This document shows positions 49,685 through 59,877 of a stretch of DNA of 64,000 nucleotides, piece by piece. Where the stretch lies: positions 32,846,755 to 32,910,754 of the forward strand of contig JACMZG010001911.1 of the NCBI GenBank assembly GCA_018340805.1, written 5' to 3'. The translations under genes were made by a program, and so were the position numbers. The notes beneath the pieces were generated by a model, which worked only from the letters and a program-made list of their open reading frames with translations, searched no databases and was not told the origin of the DNA. How positions within the stretch are numbered: the stretch's first letter is position 1; each line of letters starts with the position of its first letter. The stretch is from Microvelia longipes. Its lineage: Eukaryota; Arthropoda; Insecta; Hemiptera; Veliidae.

Positions 49685-49803
49685 GTGGCCGCGAAGCGGC
49701 CACAGGGAGGCCTCGGGCCGCGAAGCGGCCCGGTGGGCCGACGCCGCGGAGCGGACGAGGCGCGAAGCGCCGAGTCTGCGTAGCGGCTACGGGCCGAAGG
49801 CCC
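49685..49803. repeat. Array of GNA-triloop hairpins at the end of family H
   Basis: Perfect hairpins in order: GTGGCCGC-GAA-GCGGCCAC (49685-49703), GGGCCGC-GAA-GCGGCCC (49715-49731), CCGC-GGA-GCGG (49744-49754), GGCGC-GAA-GCGCC (49759-49771), GTAG-CGG-CTAC (49780-49790) and GGGCC-GAA-GGCCC (49791-49803). Five of the six loops are GNA, and three contain GCGAAGC, a DNA sequence known to form an unusually stable mini-hairpin. The tract is far more GC-rich than its surroundings. A diverged copy lies at 63570-63650. Confidence 0.9.
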
Positions 49804-49857
49804 CGTATTTTATAATGGACTCCATTCACGCTCACTCTAAGGATTTTCTTATCAATG

Positions 49858-50368
49858 GTTTATAGAACTTAAAAAATAAAATTGAAGGAATGCATTTTTA
49901 CATATTAGATGGGTTATTTCAGCTAAGGCTGTTACTTATAAATGCTTTGTACTTTATAATATTCGTGAAGTGTGCAAAGTTATCTATACAAAGCTAGCAA
50001 AGTTATACCTAAAAGATTTAATACTCTGTCATTAACACTCTATAGACTTCTACGACACCATTACTTCAAACAAAAACAGTCTTGAATTTATTTTTCTTTA
50101 GGTGTATTTTTGAAAATATAAAGTTAAACGTTGAACCCTTATCAAGAAGTTTAACTAAAAAAAATAAAGAAGTTTTCACACCGATGATAGAGTGCTGTGC
50201 TCTGAAAATGATGTGAAAAGAATATTTTACGCATCATATATTTAATAAAAAATTAGGTCACTACAAAAGGTTGGGAAAAAAATTTGGGGTTTTCATTTGG
50301 TGCTTAGCATTTTAAGCACCAAAATTTAAAGTTTAAAGACAAAACATAAAGTTAAAATTAAACAATAA
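49858..50368. other. Intergenic, nothing recognised
   Basis: AT-rich; a short hairpin (GGTGCTTAGCATTTTAAGCACC) at about 50298-50319. Confidence 0.4.
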
Positions 50369-50381
50369 TACCATAAACAAT

Positions 50382-50938
50382 AGAGTCACCCGTGGTGTAG
50401 TGGTTAAGGTACACGGCCAATTCACATAATGAATGGACTTTAGTCATAGGTTCAATCCCAGCACGGGCCTCCATTTTTATGAGAGGGATTAAAATTCTGT
50501 ATACCACGTCCTACAGAAGGGATGTAAAGCCGGAGGTCTCGAGCCTGTGCGTTGTCAGGTACTCGTTAAAGATCCCTTACCCTAAATGAAACTGGGTATA
50601 GGCAAAATTTAGGACCCTCATAGTAGATTCATTATAATACTATACTGTTTCGGCCTAGTAGTTTAAAGTGTATGGAGGTTTGGTTTAAAGTGAGGGCACG
50701 TGTTGTTCCTAGTTTTCACTAGACTATAAGAGTCAGTGAACATATATATGATTGCTTGAAAAAGAATGAGAGGAACCACAGAAATTTCACGGCTCTTCTG
50801 TCTAGATTAGATGAAATATACCTACACTTGAAATTAAAAGGAGTTGAACACTATCTTAGGGAGCTGGCGAAAAGGGCCTAACAACGTGGCCTACTTGCCT
50901 GGTAGTTACTACCACTCCCCCCATATTACTATTACTAC
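50382..50938 (+). mobile_element. Long tRNA-derived SINE, apparently intact, with 13-bp target duplication
   Basis: The head carries an A box (GTGGTGTAGTGGTTAAGG at 50393-50410) and B box (GGTTCAATCCC at 50450-50460), spaced as in a tRNA, with CCCGTGG/..GCACGGGC ends that could pair. The body of about 470 bp has no open frame and ends in TTACTATTACTACTAC-type units. TACCATAAACAAT is found at 50369-50381 and again at 50939-50951, an exact duplication. The exactness suggests a fairly recent insertion. RNA polymerase III transcription is inferred from the boxes. Confidence 0.85.
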
Positions 50939-50951
50939 TACCATAAACAAT

Positions 50952-52066
50952 TTTGTTGTAGCAGCGTTCCGCCCCACGAAGTCAATAATGAAAAGTTAAA
51001 TTACACAGCTAAGTAACAAAAAGAATCAAAAACTCGCATAAACTGCCGGTGTATATACATATATATTATACTGTGCGCAACTGAGCCGGATTTTTGAAGG
51101 TTTTTTGCGTGAAAACAGCTAAAGGTATATCAATAAATTTATAATATCTTTAAAGGGCGTGTCTTGTAGGTGAAAAATAAAAAAATATCGTACAAATCGG
51201 TAAAATATAAATGATGAAATATAGGTTTTAAATTGACACCTTATTCTTTTTTTGCTTTTACGTTGACACATCAACATTCCTCTACTGAACAGAGTTTTAT
51301 CTATGAGAACTTTTTGGATTAGTCTTATAGCCGTGTGCATTTCTATGTGATAAAATCTCAAATTCGACGTTCCAATGCTGAACGCGGAGCTAAAAACAAA
51401 AACTAAGCTAGCGAACGGTACACACTACGTATACTTTACATCCGTAAATGTCCAATTACATGTAAGTCGTCTAACTATTAGAAGCCGCTCAAAAAGTCAT
51501 GAAACCACACCAAAAACTTCTTGCGTAGTAAAAAATACTCCCGGCAAGTCTTTGGAAGACAAGTGTCTTCCAATTTAGTTTTAAAAAATTGTAACTATAA
51601 AACTATTGATTTTAAAAAATATCACTAGTTTTTTGTTAAAAAAAATCTTACGATTCTGGTAGAATTATGCATATGTAAAATTTATGTAATTTATGCAATA
51701 ATTTTTTGGGGATAAAGACGGAATCTTGTAACGTTACAAGCTCACTAGAAGAACATAAAAGATCAAAAACAAGATAAAGTAATGATTTTATTAATCCAAG
51801 AATTTGATTAACATCTACTAATAGATATAAATAAATAAAAAGGTTGCTTGTAATTATACAGGGAAATAGCTATTTTTCAATAAACATTACGTTTAGTGTG
51901 GTGAGAGCTGGGATCGATTCCACTAGCATTCCGTATTCCAAAAAATATATGAACAAATACATATTTATTTATTTTACGTGTATTATCTATTTATTTCATT
52001 TGCAATAATATTTTCTTTTTTTCATATTAATAATTTAATTTTACCTCTCTTATTTTCTATATATTT
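50952..52066. other. Intergenic, no gene supported
   Basis: No recognised feature; the small frames at 51119-51361 (minus) and 51375-51578 (plus) have no known motif. Confidence 0.4.
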
Positions 52067-52165
52067 TAGCGAATTTTCGTATGAAAATTACGCTTATGAG
52101 GTTGTTAAAATAACGGTAGTGGGAATAAATCCGAATTGGTTTTCTGATTTTATTAATATATAAAG
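52067..52165 (+). repeat. Family H 5'-end fragment
   Basis: TTAGCGAATTTTCGTATGAAA at about 52067, then TTACGCTTATGAGGTTGTT and AATTGGTTTTCTGAT, matching the first 100 bp of the complete H copy. The TA tract that follows in other copies is reduced to a few units. Confidence 0.6.
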
Positions 52166-52890
52166 ATTATGTTTCACAAAATCAAGCTCATTATTGGTTT
52201 TAATTAAAATATTGATTATTATAATAAAAATATTTTAATATCAACTGAAACACTGTTATTTAGTTTTTAAGACTAGATATAAAAGATATTTGATCTTTCT
52301 TGAGTTATATGTTGCTGTTAATTGATATTAGTTTTCTAATTATTTTACTTTATAATTCCATTCAATTCGTTATTTGTAAAATATTTAAGTTTTTAGATAA
52401 ATATACAAAATTAATATACAATATTTATGTTATTTATATTAAATACAGAATTTTTAGTCAATCAAAGTTTTGTGTGTATATTTAAGCCTGAAGATACAAA
52501 AATTACAATATTTCATATAGATAAAAATATGTAATTATCTTTAAGTTTGCTACTTATACAATAAAATATTACTTAAATATTTATTTAAATGGGATTTATT
52601 TTTAATTAAAAGTTTGTTGGTATATGAAATGTTTTATAATAATTTTTATTTACATAGAATAATTGTTTCTACTACAAAAATGTTTTCCATTAAAATATTA
52701 ATATAATATTATGATAGGTTATGTGTATTTATATTCGATTTGCAATAACTAAATGTAGATTTAACGGGAATTAAATAAATGTAGATATATATCCATTAAA
52801 ATATCAACAAATTTTATGTTTCCTTTGAAATTACGTTTCAGTTGTGAATGAAACCATTTGGTTTACATGATTAATAAATGAACGGTCAAC
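52166..52890. other. Very AT-rich intergenic stretch
   Basis: No gene or matched repeat recognised. Confidence 0.4.
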
Positions 52891-52954
52891 AATAATTGTT
52901 GATAATGAAAGAAAAGAAGTCTCTCCACAAAATAAAACTTTATTGGCAAAGCGC

Positions 52955-52982
52955 TTTCAACCTAACTAGAGGCCATCATCAG
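52955..52982 (-). ncRNA. Hammerhead ribozyme core (minus strand)
   Basis: The complement has CTGATGA (52982-52976), GGCCTCTAGTTAGGTT stem II and GAAA (52958-52955). Confidence 0.65.
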
Positions 52983-53234
52983 TGCAAAACCTAACAAACA
53001 AGCAAATAAAATAAGTAAAACACGAAAGAATTATTTAACAAAAGATGAGCAAAAGTATGAATGGAGACAAAAATAAATTACAAAAATCCTAATAAATAAA
53101 ATAAGCAAAAATAAATAAAATAACTACCGTTGAGATGTAAAGAAGAAGAGAAGTGAGTCTATGTTTTGCTCATCTTTTTTAAATAATTCTTTCGTGTTTT
53201 ACTTATTTTATTTGTTTGTTTGTTAGGTTTCGCA

Positions 53235-53262
53235 CTAATGATGGCCTCTAGTTAGGTTGAAA
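53235..53262 (+). ncRNA. Hammerhead-like core with a changed invariant base
   Basis: Reads CTAATGA instead of CTGATGA at 53235-53241, with stem II and GAAA (53259-53262) kept. The lost G is a conserved core base, so self-cleavage would be expected to fail. Confidence 0.55.
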
Positions 53263-53358
53263 GCGCTTTGCCAATAAAGTTTTATTTTGTGGAGATACTT
53301 CTTTTCTTTCATTATTTATGGACTCCATTCTCGCTCACTCTAAGGAAATAATTGTTGA

Positions 53359-54537
53359 GTTTAATGTAAAACCCTATTGTTTAATCAGATTCTCTAACAT
53401 ATACGAAATCTTAGTACAAACTCTTGGTTTTGTAGGTGTCCGAGAAGAGAAAAAATTTTTAAAACGAAGTCGAGTTTGAGAGGTCCCTAACACGAATATG
53501 TACATAACATAAATTCCAAGAAAAATAAGAAACAATATACAGAACAAATAAATTCGTCTCCTATACTTTTTTTCGTGGTATGAGATTTCTGAAACTAATA
53601 TTTTACAAACTGTAGACTCTGCATCCTGTCATGCCACCCATCCCTAATAAATCACTTGTAGGATTACAAGTGAATTATTTTAATAGGAATTCGTTAAAGA
53701 AATAAATATATTAACCTTACGGTACGGTCAACGGGGAGCCTCACTCTTGTTACTGCTACTCCTAGAAGGCCCCAAGAATTTTTTTTAATAACTAGCATTG
53801 TGAGGGTATTTAACCGATGTAAACCTGGCAACCAAAACATAATAATTTACGATTGTGTATTGTACAGAAGAGAATCTATATTTTTTTCCAAAGCTCTAGT
53901 TCACAGGGGTTAAGGTGATAAGTAGGGGTCTTTGTAAAACAATATTAAACCCATACCCAAAACGTGTGCCAAAAAAAAGAGGGTCATTATGTGGGGTCAT
54001 AAATGGGTGAAAATGTAAGACCATAATAGGTCCTAATATATCCTTCTTAAGCAAACTTGCCTCGAGACAAGAGTCTTAAGTTATTTATTAATTAACTGAT
54101 AAACAATTAGCATATCTCTTATTCCTGCGTATAATTTAGCCAATAAATTTAAGTTTTTATTTCGCGCTTTGAGTTTAATAAAACAGAACGTGTAAAATTG
54201 ATTCATCCTCGGGAAAAACAGTTCTTCAACAAAAAAAATTAGGTTCTCATAGAAAATTCACTGATTAAATGAGGTAGTAAATGAATAGATTCTTCAATGT
54301 AGCTAAAATTATTGTTTAACTTTATTTTCAACTATTTGAATTAAAATAGTGAAAGTTAAACAATCAGTAAAATATTCCAAGATAAATAAATGAATGTATT
54401 TTGAATTTGAGTGGATTTCAAATTTAATTTTATAGTTTAACCTAAATTCTATGAAATGGCTCATAAATCCTTTGCTTATTTAAAAGGGGGTTTACTTTGA
54501 AGTTTAACTAAGGAGCTATCTTTACTTATATGTCATA
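53359..54537. other. Intergenic upstream of the BEL/Pao element
   Basis: AT-rich; GATTACAAGTGAATTATT near 53662 gives a small dyad. No gene recognised. Confidence 0.4.
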
Positions 54538-54542
54538 TTTAT

Positions 54543-54671
54543 TGTTGAAAGTGTCAATTGACTTTTGACTTGACTTTGTCAATATATTTTTAAGTTTATT
54601 GTTTTAAATTGTTAAATCGAATACAGTGAAGATTTTTGATTGTTCTTACATCTTTGAACCTATTTTTAACA
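54543..54671 (+). repeat. BEL/Pao 5' LTR
   Basis: 129 bp, starts TGTTGAAAGTG and ends TTTTTAACA (TG..CA ends). It is identical to the 3' LTR apart from lacking 10 bp (one GTTAAATTGT unit). Confidence 0.92.
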
Positions 54672-54672
54672 T

Positions 54673-54690
54673 TTGGCGACCGTACTAAGG
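54673..54690 (+). other. Primer-binding site region
   Basis: TTGGCGACCGTACTAAGG follows the 5' LTR by one base; the TTTGGCGACCG form is usual for BEL/Pao elements. I cannot name the priming tRNA with certainty. Confidence 0.6.
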
Positions 54691-54693
54691 ACG

Positions 54694-56274
54694 ATGGAAG
54701 AACAACAATATGAGAACAACAGACGTATTCGAAAAGTCACTGACTTAGAAGGTATGTTTAAGACTGAACCAATAGATATTTTAGTAGTCGAAGCTCGATT
54801 TAATCAGTTAGAACGAAAAGCGATAGAGTTAACTGAACTAGATGCAGCAATTTTGAATTATCTTGTTTCGCTACCTGATGATGGTAATTATGATGATGAA
54901 ATGGAACAAGCTGACAGGTACCAAACTAGATTTCATGTGTTGCAGTTAACAGTTAGAAAACTGTTAACACCAGTAGTTACAGTTGATAGAGATTCAGTAA
55001 ATCAAACTATTATTGAGAGAAGTGAGGGTTCAGAAACTTACAAACTGCCTAAGATCGAATTAACGAAATTTAGTGGAGAAATAGGTGACTGGATACAATT
55101 TTGGGGTCAGTTTGAGAGAATTCACTGTAATGAAAGAATCAATGTCATTGATAAATTTTATTATTTATTACAATCTATAGTACCAAACTCGAGGGCGAGA
55201 CAGTTAGTTGAAAGTTATCCAGTTTCAGCTAATAATTATGTTAAAGTAATTGATGCTTTGAAATCTCGATTTGGTCGAGAAGACCTTCTTATAGAATATT
55301 ATGTACGAGAATTGCTTAAATTGTTAGTTACAAATGTTCAAAGAAAAGTTAACTTAACTCAGATTTATGATAATTTAGAATCAAAACTGAAAGCTTTAGA
55401 TACTTTAGGAGTTAAGTCTGATGCATGTGCTGCTATGCTTTTTCCCTTGGTTGAGTCGTGTATACCGGAAGATACACTTAGAGCCTGGCAGAGGAGTAGT
55501 TCTTACGATACCACTTCTACGATGAGTCAAAGATTAGATGCACTTTTATTATTTATTAGACGAGAGGTTGAAAATGAGGAAAGAATTTGTTTAGCAGTTT
55601 CAGGTTTTAACTCTCCAAATAGTAAAGAAAAGAAGAAAACGTCATCAGACATCGGGTCATCAGGAATTGTTTCTCCACCAACCGCCGCAGGTTTACTGAC
55701 ACAAAAGAAACCTATTACTTGTGTGTTTTGTAAAAATGCGCACGGTGCGGAAGAGTGTAAGAAAGCTAAGAATATAAGTTTAGATGAAAAGAAGTTACTG
55801 CTAGGTAAGAAAGGGCGCTGTTTTAGATGTTTACGCCCAGGTCATTTAGCTAATAAGTGTAAGATTTCGATAACATGTGCAGATTGTGGTAAGTCACACA
55901 TGACAGTTATGTGTCCAGGAAAGTTTCAGAAATTAGAGTCCGTAAAAACTGAACAAAGTTTATCTAACTATACTGAACCTCAAGTGTTTTTACAAACTCT
56001 AGTAGTTACGATTAGAGGTAAGACTGAGCGTAACATACGAGCTATTATCGATACTGGGTCACATAGGTCTTTTCTTAGAAAGGAAACAGCATTAGAAATG
56101 GGTTATGACTCTATAAGAAATGAAAAGTTGATACATGCTCTTTTTGGTGGCACACAGTCAGTTAGAGTTGGGAAATTAGATGACTCGTATAGGTGTAATT
56201 TTGAAGCTTTAGACGAAAAGTTATTTGTGGACCTATTTCACCTATTAGGAAAGGGCAATGGTCTAAAGAGTTAG
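54694..56274 (+). pseudogene. BEL/Pao gag-protease reading frame
   Basis: ATG at 54694 (MEEQQYENNRR), open to TAG at 56274. Residues of about 110-260 form the DUF1759 gag-like domain (LPKIELTKFSGEIGDWIQFW). Three zinc-knuckle-type clusters follow (CVFCKNAHGAEEC, CFRCLRPGHLANKC, CADCGKSHMTVMC). The DUF1758 aspartic protease starts near AIIDTGSHRSFLRKE with its active-site DTG. The true frame is lost at about 56216-56220, where one A appears to be missing from an A run; the last 18 codons are out of frame. The earlier TTG at 54673 is not a plausible start. Confidence 0.88.
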
Positions 56275-57470
56275 AAAAATTAAACATCAACATTAGTGAC
56301 TCAATAGATGGGCCTATTGAACTTTTAATTGGGGCAGACATTGCAGGAAAATTAATAACGGGAAAACGACATGAACTTGAATGTGGTCTAGTAGCAATGG
56401 AAACTTTGTTGGGGTGGACTTTAATAGGAAAAGTGAAAGAACTTGCAGCCAAGGAAAGCATTGCAACGATGACTGTTACTTCGTTAATATCTAACCAAAC
56501 ATGTATTTCTGAATTATGGGCTTTAGATTCTTTAGGAATAACCGATCCAAGTGAAAAGAAAGGAAGAATCGAGTTAGAGCTAGCAGTAAAGCAACATTTT
56601 TTAGAGACCGTGACAGTCAACGAGGAAGGAAGATATGAAGTATGTATGCCTTGGTTGGAAGGACACCCTCCGATAGCAAGTAACTATGAAATGGCGAAGA
56701 GAAGGTTAGAAAATCTGATTGGTAAGCTAAATAATGATGGTTTTTATAACGATTATCAACAGGTGTTAAATGAGTGGCTTAAGGAAGGAGTCATCGAAGA
56801 AGTCCCACCAGAAGAATTAGAACAGGGAGGCCATTACTTGCCGCATAGACATGTTGTGAAGTTAAGCAGTGCGACAACAAAAGTTCGACCAGTCTTCGAT
56901 GCATCAGCGAGAGAAAAAGGATCAGCATCGTTAAATCAGTGCTTAGATAAAGGTATAAACTTAATCGAATTAGTTCCCGCTAGTCTTATAAGATTTAGAT
57001 TATTTAAAATTGGAATTGTAGCAGATATAAGAAGAGCTTTTTTGCAAATAAGTTTATGTAAAAAAGATCGCGATTTTTTAAGATTTTTATGGTACACAAA
57101 AGAAAATATTTTGAAAGTTTACAGACATGCCAGGGTCGTATTTGGAATTACTTCTAGTCCTTTCTTATTGGGAGCAGTTATAGATTACCATTTAGATTTA
57201 GAAATTGAAAAGGCAAAAAATAATGTATCGAAATATAGGTTAGATCTACTAATACAATTGAAAAAGAGTTTTTACGTCGACAATTGCGTAATTAGTGTAG
57301 AGAACGAAGAAGAAAAATTAGAGTTTATAGAGCAAGCTGCACTAGTTATGAACGAGGGTAAATTTGACTTGAGAGGGTGGGAGTTTACTCACCAAGAAGA
57401 AGTAGGTATTAGTGATGAAACGAAAGTTTTAGGATTAGTCTGGAATAAGAAATCAGATACATTAATTTAA
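56220..57470 (+). pseudogene. BEL/Pao reverse transcriptase region
   Basis: This is the second frame after the break near 56218. It carries the protease-to-RT link (PIELLIGADIAGKL, ETLLGWTLIGKV), then RT motifs VRPVFDASAR, GIVADIRRAFLQI, FGITSSPFLLGA and SFYVDNCVIS. The catalytic box reads YVDN where YxDD is canonical. Frame is lost again at the TAA at 57468. Confidence 0.85.
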
Positions 57471-58289
57471 GTACAGATTGTTTTAGGAAAGATGAAGGGC
57501 AGTCTGTGACGAGAAGAGAATATTGTCTGCAGCGCATAGAATTTACGATCCTATCGGATTCACGGCACCAACATCCTTAATACCCAAATTATTACTTCAG
57601 AAGACATGGGATAGAAAAGGAACGTGGGATGATGAAGATATCAGGCAAGAATATGAAAAGTGGTCATCACAAATAGAATGTTTAGCTAAAATCAAAATAC
57701 CAAGATGGATGTCTTTGGAAAACAGAAGGTATAAAATTTAGTTTACATTGTTTTGCGATGCAAGCAAAGATGCTTACGCAACAGTAATTTTTTTGAGATC
57801 AGAGGTCAAGAGTGAGATAAAAGTACAATTAGTAGAGGCAAGAGCAAGAGTAGCGCCACGCAAGAAAACCTCTATTCCTAGACTAGAGTTACTAGCGGCC
57901 ACTATCGGAGCAAGGCTCACAGCTAATTTAATCCAAAATTTAGAGATTAAAAACTTAGAAGTATACTGGTGGTCAGACTCTACAACAGTATTATCTTGGA
58001 TTAAACAAGAAAATCAATGGGGTGTATTTGTTTATAACAGAATTCAAGAAATTCACAAACTGAGCAAGGCATCTAGGTGGTTACACGTGCCAGGAGTAAT
58101 CAATCCGGCAGACTTACCATGTAGAGGGTGTTCACCGAAAGCTCTTATAGCATCAAGATGGTGGGAGGGACCGGATTGGTTGTAAGAATCTATAGATTTA
58201 TGGCCAAAACAAAGTTATGAATGTGATGAAGATCAAATTATGGCAGAAAAGAAGAAAGGAATAGTATCAGCTGTTAATACTGATGGTAT
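57471..58289 (+). pseudogene. BEL/Pao RT tail and RNase H region
   Basis: A shift between 57468 and 57525 is followed by RIYDPIGFTAPTSLIPK, an in-frame TAG (57739-57741), then FCDASKDAYATVIF, RLELLAATIGARL and YWWSDSTTVLSWI, the RNase H-type segment usual in BEL/Pao. A second in-frame TAA (58183-58185) follows WWEGPDWL; the same frame then runs on to 58295. Confidence 0.82.
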
Positions 58290-58757
58290 ATGGTAACTGA
58301 TTGGTATTACTATCGTTTTACTCATTACGACATCATATTAAGAGTAGTAGCTTGGATGTTTAGGTACTTACACAACTTGAGAAACGTTAATGATAGAAGA
58401 AGTGGAGTACTTAGTTTAGATGAAGTTACTAGAGCAGAGTTGTTTGTTTGTAAAATGATTCAAAATGAAGTTGAAGCAGATTTAATGAGTAAAAGTAAAG
58501 AATTGTCAGTTGTCAAAGATGAAGAAGGGCTGATTAGAGTAAAAACAAAGATAATAGATCGAGATGATACGGAGGAATTTAGATATCCAATTGTATTACC
58601 ATCGAAACATGTTGTAGAAAAACTTATTAGATATTATCATGTCCAAAACAGTCATGCAGGTGCACAAGCATTACTTAGTATTTTACGAGAGAGGTTTTGG
58701 ATTATGCAAGGAAGAAGGACTATTAAAAGGTTATCAAGAAATGCACAGTGTGTATAA
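58290..58757 (+). pseudogene. BEL/Pao integrase N-terminal (zinc-binding) region
   Basis: The frame contains RFTHYDIILRVVAWMFRYL and the H-H-C part of the integrase zinc domain (YYHVQNSHAGAQALL, FWIMQGRRTIKRLSRNAQC), then meets a stop where the next frame takes over. Confidence 0.82.
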
Positions 58758-59710
58758 GATTCAATCAAAGAAAAGTACTAACACCAGCAATAGCTTTACC
58801 AAAGTTTAGAATTCAAGATGCAGAAGTTTTTCAAGTGGTAGGTGTAGACCTAGCCGGACCACTTTATTTAAAGAATGGAGAGAAAACTTGGATTTGCTTA
58901 TACACATGCGCAGTTTACAGAGCTATTCATCTAGAACTATTATCAGGGTTGTCAACAGAAGCTTTTTTGGAAGGTTTTAGAAGGTTTATATCAAGAAGAG
59001 GAAGACCATCTACAATTTACAGTGACAACGGGACTAACTTTACTGGCACTAACAATGCACTGAAAAAATTAGATTGGGCTAAGATTAGTAATTATTCCAC
59101 TATAAGGCAGATAGATTGGAGGTTTAACCCCCCCACAGGGTCATGGTGGGGTGGTTGGTGGGAGAGGCTGATTAGGTCAGTAAAAGATTTGCTTAAGAAA
59201 GTTTTAGGAAAATCTAAGTTAAATTATGAAGAGTTGAACACAGTCCTGTGTGACTGTGAATCGACTATTAATAATCGTCCTCTTACTTATCAGAGTGAAA
59301 ATACTGGGGACTTGATGGCTTTAACTCCTAGTATGTTTTTAAATGGGGTTAAAACTGCTGGAGTACCAGACTTGGACCTTGTCGAGCAGACAGTAAGTCT
59401 TAATAAGCGATGGGCTTACCGTAAGAAAGTTAGAGAGTGTCTGCGACAGAGGTTCAGGAATGAGTACCTCGGTCAGTTAACGTCTTGGCAAGGGGTAAGA
59501 TCCACCAAAAGAACCTTTAAAGTGGGAGATATTGTTTTAGTCAGGGACGAAAATGTTAAAAGTATGGTTTGGCCCTTAGCTAGGATAGAGGAGGTCCTGC
59601 CAAGTAGAGATGGTCAGGTTAGAGTTGTTAAACTAAGAACTGCTAACGGACCTCTTACGAGGCCAGTTAGAAGAGTATGTCCTCTTGAAGTAGATTCTTT
59701 AAGCCCGTAA
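58748..59710 (+). pseudogene. BEL/Pao integrase core and DUF5641 C-terminus
   Basis: The DDE integrase core is complete: GVDLAGPLYL (first D), IYSDNGTNF (second D) and WWERLIRSVKDLL (E). DUF5641 follows (KRWAYRKKVREC, FKVGDIVLVRDEN, WPLARIEEVLP, GPLTRPVRRVCPLE) and ends at TAA just before the polypurine tract. This is the longest intact catalytic block of the element. Confidence 0.88.
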
Positions 59711-59722
59711 GTTTCGGACTTA

Positions 59723-59733
59723 AGGTGGGAGGA
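59723..59733 (+). other. Polypurine tract
   Basis: AGGTGGGAGGA immediately before the 3' LTR; primer for plus-strand synthesis by analogy with LTR elements. Confidence 0.75.
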
Positions 59734-59872
59734 TGTTGAAAGTGTCAATTGACTTTTGACTTGACTTTGTCAATATATTTTTAAGTTTATTGTTTTAAAT
59801 TGTGTTAAATTGTTAAATCGAATACAGTGAAGATTTTTGATTGTTCTTACATCTTTGAACCTATTTTTAACA
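59734..59872 (+). repeat. BEL/Pao 3' LTR
   Basis: 139 bp, TG..CA ends. No base substitution against the 5' LTR over 129 aligned bases; a 10-bp unit is duplicated at about 59801-59815. Confidence 0.92.
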
Positions 59873-59877
59873 TTTAT

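Larger units (their letters stand above)
52903..53346. mobile_element. PLE-derived foldback with inverted hammerhead ends and 12-bp target duplication
   Basis: Arms of about 155 bp (from AATGAAAGAAAAGAAGTCTC at 52904 and the complement ending CTTTCATT at 53313) enclose a loop of about 100 bp of AAATAAAAT-type sequence. Each arm has a hammerhead core in opposite orientation: intact on the minus strand (52955-52982), with one changed core base on the plus strand (CTAATGA, 53235-53241). The right side continues with a PLE tail ATGGACTCCATTCTCGCTC. AATAATTGTTGA is found at 52891-52902 and 53347-53358. No coding capacity. Confidence 0.85.
54543..59872 (+). mobile_element. BEL/Pao LTR retrotransposon
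   Basis: A 5.33 kb element with LTRs at 54543-54671 and 59734-59872 and a 5-bp target duplication TTTAT (54538-54542 and 59873-59877). It has a primer-binding site directly after the 5' LTR and a polypurine tract before the 3' LTR. Coding order is gag-like region and zinc knuckles, aspartic protease, reverse transcriptase, RNase H, integrase, DUF5641, the BEL/Pao layout; no envelope gene is present. The coding region is interrupted at about seven places, so this copy cannot make a full Gag-Pol. LTRs differ only by a 10-bp indel. Confidence 0.95.

Noticed and set aside
49685..49803. CRISPR-like array or bacterial contamination because of GC-rich repeated palindromes
   Set aside because: Units differ in sequence and length, there are no spacers, and the tract is part of a repeat found several times in the AT-rich host DNA.
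49630..49865. Arg/Ala-rich open frames over the GC-rich hairpin array
   Set aside because: Artefact of the hairpin tract; the two overlapping frames have no conserved content and the tract is explained by its folding.
50385..50470. Possible functional tRNA gene on the plus strand
   Set aside because: Same reasoning: tRNA-like head continuous with a ~470 bp body and flanked by an exact duplication.
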